Assembly: GCF_000382045.1 (NCBI RefSeq)
Contig: NZ_KB907453.1
Span: 413,082 to 477,081, forward strand
Origin: Variovorax atrisoli 110B
GTDB taxonomy: Bacteria; Pseudomonadota; Gammaproteobacteria; Burkholderiales; Burkholderiaceae_C
Length of the DNA stretch: 64,000 nucleotides
Reading direction: 5' to 3'
Program-made: the position numbers and the translations under genes
Notes under the pieces: generated by a model
The model's input: the letters and a program-made list of their open reading frames with translations, nothing else
Databases searched by the model: none
Told to the model about the DNA's origin: nothing
In this document: piece by piece, positions 62,093 through 64,000 of the stretch
How the letters are laid out: each line of letters starts with the position of its first letter
Position numbering within the stretch: position 1 is the stretch's first letter

Positions 62093-62747
62093 GCCCGCGA
62101 CGATAGTGACCTAGGGCCGTGTTGACCAGCGAACGAGGATGCCTTCAGCCTCCAACTGTCAGAGCTTTGTGTCCCGCCGCAGCGCCCCGGCAGATATCTC
62201 GCCAATTCGAGAATTTCTCGACGAAATCTTTTCTCTTGCGCGGCTTCGCTTCTCTAAAGTGAATGCCCCTGTCGCAAGACGCCCCTCCTGGTGGGCGACG
62301 ACCACCGATCGTGAAAGGAGCTCCCCCGCAGTTGACCCACTGACCTGATGAACCGCCCACCTCACGGCGGGTTGCCGGTGCTCCTTGGTGCACTGGTGCG
62401 AACGTGAGGCACAAAAGGCGACGGCCAGGGCGCGCAAACACCCTGACCGTCTAACCACATGACGTGCAACAACTTTGGAAGAGAGCACACCAAATGGCTC
62501 ATATGGTCGCTGCCGTCAACGAAGAGGATTTAAGTTTTTCTCATATGAGATCGATCGGGTGATGCGACCCGAGCGCGCAAGCGACGATGAATCATGCTCA
62601 TATCCGCGGATTGGCTACCGGCACTTCATCGATCCGTCGCGGGCCTGCCTCGCTCTAAAAGTCGTGGATCATCCTTTCGGAGCCTATGCAGCCATTACGA
62701 GGGTTGCCCTGCCGGGTGCGTGGGTCGCATCACCGAATCGATCTCGC
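62093..62747. other. 655-base intergenic region before the IS110 transposase
   Basis: No convincing gene: all frames are short or lack coding character. Composition drops in GC, with AT-rich stretches near 62215-62245 and 62520-62550. An imperfect stem AACCGCC...GGCGGGTT (about 62354-62376) could be a terminator. The right-hand part probably belongs to the IS110 element's 3' flank, whose exact edge I cannot place. Confidence 0.5.
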
Positions 62748-63878
62748 TCATGTCGTGCCTCCTTGTGTTGCCTGCAATGGGGTGTCCGCCGCCTGAGCAA
62801 CTGCCCACACGAAGCCGGTGAGTTCACGCGCCACGGCCACACACACCTTGTTCCTGTGCACTCCACGGGCGTCGAGCTTTGCGAAGCGCTGCGTCAGGCG
62901 TAGCTGCGCCGTCCAGCCAATAGCGCACAGCTGCTGGCTCAAGCCTTCCTGGCGCCGACGTGCACGCTCACCCAATCGTGGCTTGAAGCGGTAGCTCCAC
63001 GCCGCCTCGCTCAGCATCCTTCTCGCATGCGCGTTGCCAGTCTTGGTGATACTGCCTCGTGCAGTGCGCTCACCGCTGGAGCGTTCCGAGGGCACCAGAC
63101 CCAGGTAACCCATGAGCTTGCGCGGATGATCGAAGCGGCTGAAGTCCCCGATCTCGGCCACCAGTGCGATGGCGCAGGTCACGTCGATGCCTCGCAGCGC
63201 CTGCAGCGCCGATACCTGTGGCGCAAAGCGCCAATTCTTGACGTACTCGAGCAGTGCTGAGCTCAGGCGCTTGAGGCGTTCATCGCTAGCCTGCACAGCC
63301 ATCCAGTAGTCCATAAATGCTGCCTGCGTTGCCACCTCGGAGAAGTTCAGCTTCCCGAGCCATGCATGGTGCGCCTGCGTCCAGGAGGTCTTGCCCGGGA
63401 AGCGCACGTCGTGGCGCAACAGCAGGGCCTTGAGCTGTTGGCGCAATTGGCGCCGGTCGTTCAGCGCATCTTCGCGGGCGCGTGCCAGGTCTCGAATGGC
63501 TTCGTCCTCAGGTCGAGGCACCCACACCGCGCGCAGTTGTCCCGCACGCGAGCACTCGGCCAATTGCGCGCAGTCGCGCCGGTCGGTCTTGATGCGGTCT
63601 CCGGGACGTCGAGGCATCTTCGACGGCGCAATGACCTCGCAGCTGTAACCCTTGGCCGTCAAGGCACGCTGCAGGCCCCAACCAGTGGGACCTGCCTCAT
63701 AGACCACATGCACGGCTTCGGTGTTGCCTAGTTTGACGAGCAACTTCAGCAGCTTGGGAACGTCGTGCCTGATCGTGCCGATCACCTTGGCTGCCGCTCG
63801 CCCGGGCTCAGCCACTGCAACGGCAATGCTGTCCTTGTGAACGTCCAAACCCACGTGGATCTTGCTAATCTCTTGCAT
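62748..63878 (-). CDS. IS110-family transposase (DEDD)
   Basis: A 376-residue transposase/recombinase with an N-terminal RuvC-like DEDD domain (Asp in HVGLDVHKDSIAV, Glu in VYEAGPTGWGL, Asp pair in KTDRRDCAQLAE) and a C-terminal Transposase_20 domain (ALRGIDVTCAIALVAEIGDFSRF; GERTARGSITKTGNAHARRML with the likely nucleophilic Ser). AAGGAG about 10 bases before the ATG at 63878 supports that start over an in-frame ATG 69 bases upstream. The reading frame is intact, so the element may still be active. Confidence 0.95.
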   Translation of the reverse strand: MQEISKIHVGLDVHKDSIAVAVAEPGRAAAKVIGTIRHDVPKLLKLLVKLGNTEAVHVVYEAGPTGWGLQRALTAKGYSCEVIAPSKMPRRPGDRIKTDRRDCAQLAECSRAGQLRAVWVPRPEDEAIRDLARAREDALNDRRQLRQQLKALLLRHDVRFPGKTSWTQAHHAWLGKLNFSEVATQAAFMDYWMAVQASDERLKRLSSALLEYVKNWRFAPQVSALQALRGIDVTCAIALVAEIGDFSRFDHPRKLMGYLGLVPSERSSGERTARGSITKTGNAHARRMLSEAAWSYRFKPRLGERARRRQEGLSQQLCAIGWTAQLRLTQRFAKLDARGVHRNKVCVAVARELTGFVWAVAQAADTPLQATQGGTT

Positions 63879-63969
63879 GGCCGGTCTCCTTTCCTTGCTG
63901 GTAGTGACCACGGTCTCCAGCATGTAGCTCGGCAAGCTCGCTTGCAACCTACGTCAGCGGAGACCGGCC
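62748..63969 (-). mobile_element. IS110-family insertion sequence (bounds approximate)
   Basis: Single transposase gene plus upstream flank containing an 11-bp perfect inverted repeat, GGCCGGTCTCC (63879-63889) and GGAGACCGGCC (63959-63969). IS110 elements lack classic terminal repeats, so true edges need comparison with other copies; the left edge lies somewhere below 62748 and the right edge may lie past 63969. Confidence 0.7.
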
Positions 63970-64000
63970 GCTTCGCAAGCAGCGCGACCATGATGTCTAA

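Noticed and set aside
62475..62903. 142-codon plus-strand frame at the IS110 3' side
   Set aside because: Overlaps the transposase gene antisense, has no ribosome site and no recognisable domain.
1..64000. CRISPR arrays, rRNA or tRNA genes
   Set aside because: No regularly spaced direct repeats of CRISPR type and no recognisable tRNA or rRNA segments were seen on either strand; weak or unusual RNAs could be missed by eye.

Overview
The window reads as chromosome of a high-GC Betaproteobacterium, most likely Comamonadaceae and Variovorax-like. This rests on the abundance of Bug-type solute-binding proteins, the CYP116B-type P450, Comamonadaceae-style intergenic hairpin repeats, and gene content made largely of small catabolic, efflux and regulatory units. 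The species call is inference; no rRNA or tRNA gene was seen. Genes are dense, both strands are used, and many operons have ATGA stop/start overlaps.

Layout. 1-4.0 kb: 3' part of an RND multidrug efflux pump and its outer-membrane lipoprotein. 4.1-9.1 kb: SPW membrane protein, an APH-fold kinase, then TetR regulator + two-subunit molybdenum hydroxylase. 9.2-14.0 kb: GntR regulator, then RpiR regulator divergent from aminotransferase / amino-acid-binding protein / racemase-like genes. 14.0-15.9 kb: an unknown protein and uppP. 15.9-23.3 kb: IclR regulator divergent from a Bug protein plus a self-sufficient CYP116B-type P450, then a NarL-type two-component pair and a GNAT. 23.5-29.8 kb: amidase, hydrolase, Anbu proteasome-like protease, mutS, small XRE protein.

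29.9-39.3 kb is the most striking block. An ECF sigma factor and ChrR zinc anti-sigma sit between two operons encoding a CFA-like methyltransferase, two DUF membrane/secreted proteins, a flavin oxidoreductase, DUF1365 and CFA synthase, followed by an FeS-type photolyase and a DUF2878 protein. Four promoters of one architecture (TGATCC, 18-bp spacer, GCG-TA-type -10) lie in front of the sigma gene, both operons and the photolyase. This suggests a single photo-oxidative (singlet oxygen) regulon that remodels membrane fatty acids and repairs DNA.

39.3-46 kb: diguanylate cyclase, CorA, MarR + DHA2 efflux operon, and a YqjI/YqjH-like metal-responsive PadR with a siderophore-interacting ferric reductase behind a 26-bp perfect palindrome. 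45.8-51.1 kb: a four-gene minus-strand operon (phosphoesterase, di-heme peroxidase, lipoprotein, prolyl-4-hydroxylase-like oxygenase). 51.6-57.2 kb: DUF1266 protein, orphan histidine kinase, PrsW protease with a partner, and a NO VEIN/DUF3883-like protein.

From about 57.2 kb to the end the composition is visibly less GC-rich. It holds an AAC(6')-Ib-like aminoglycoside acetyltransferase, a LysR regulator, a small secreted protein, a beta-propeller lipoprotein, a hydrolase and an IS110-family transposase, and looks like an accessory segment.
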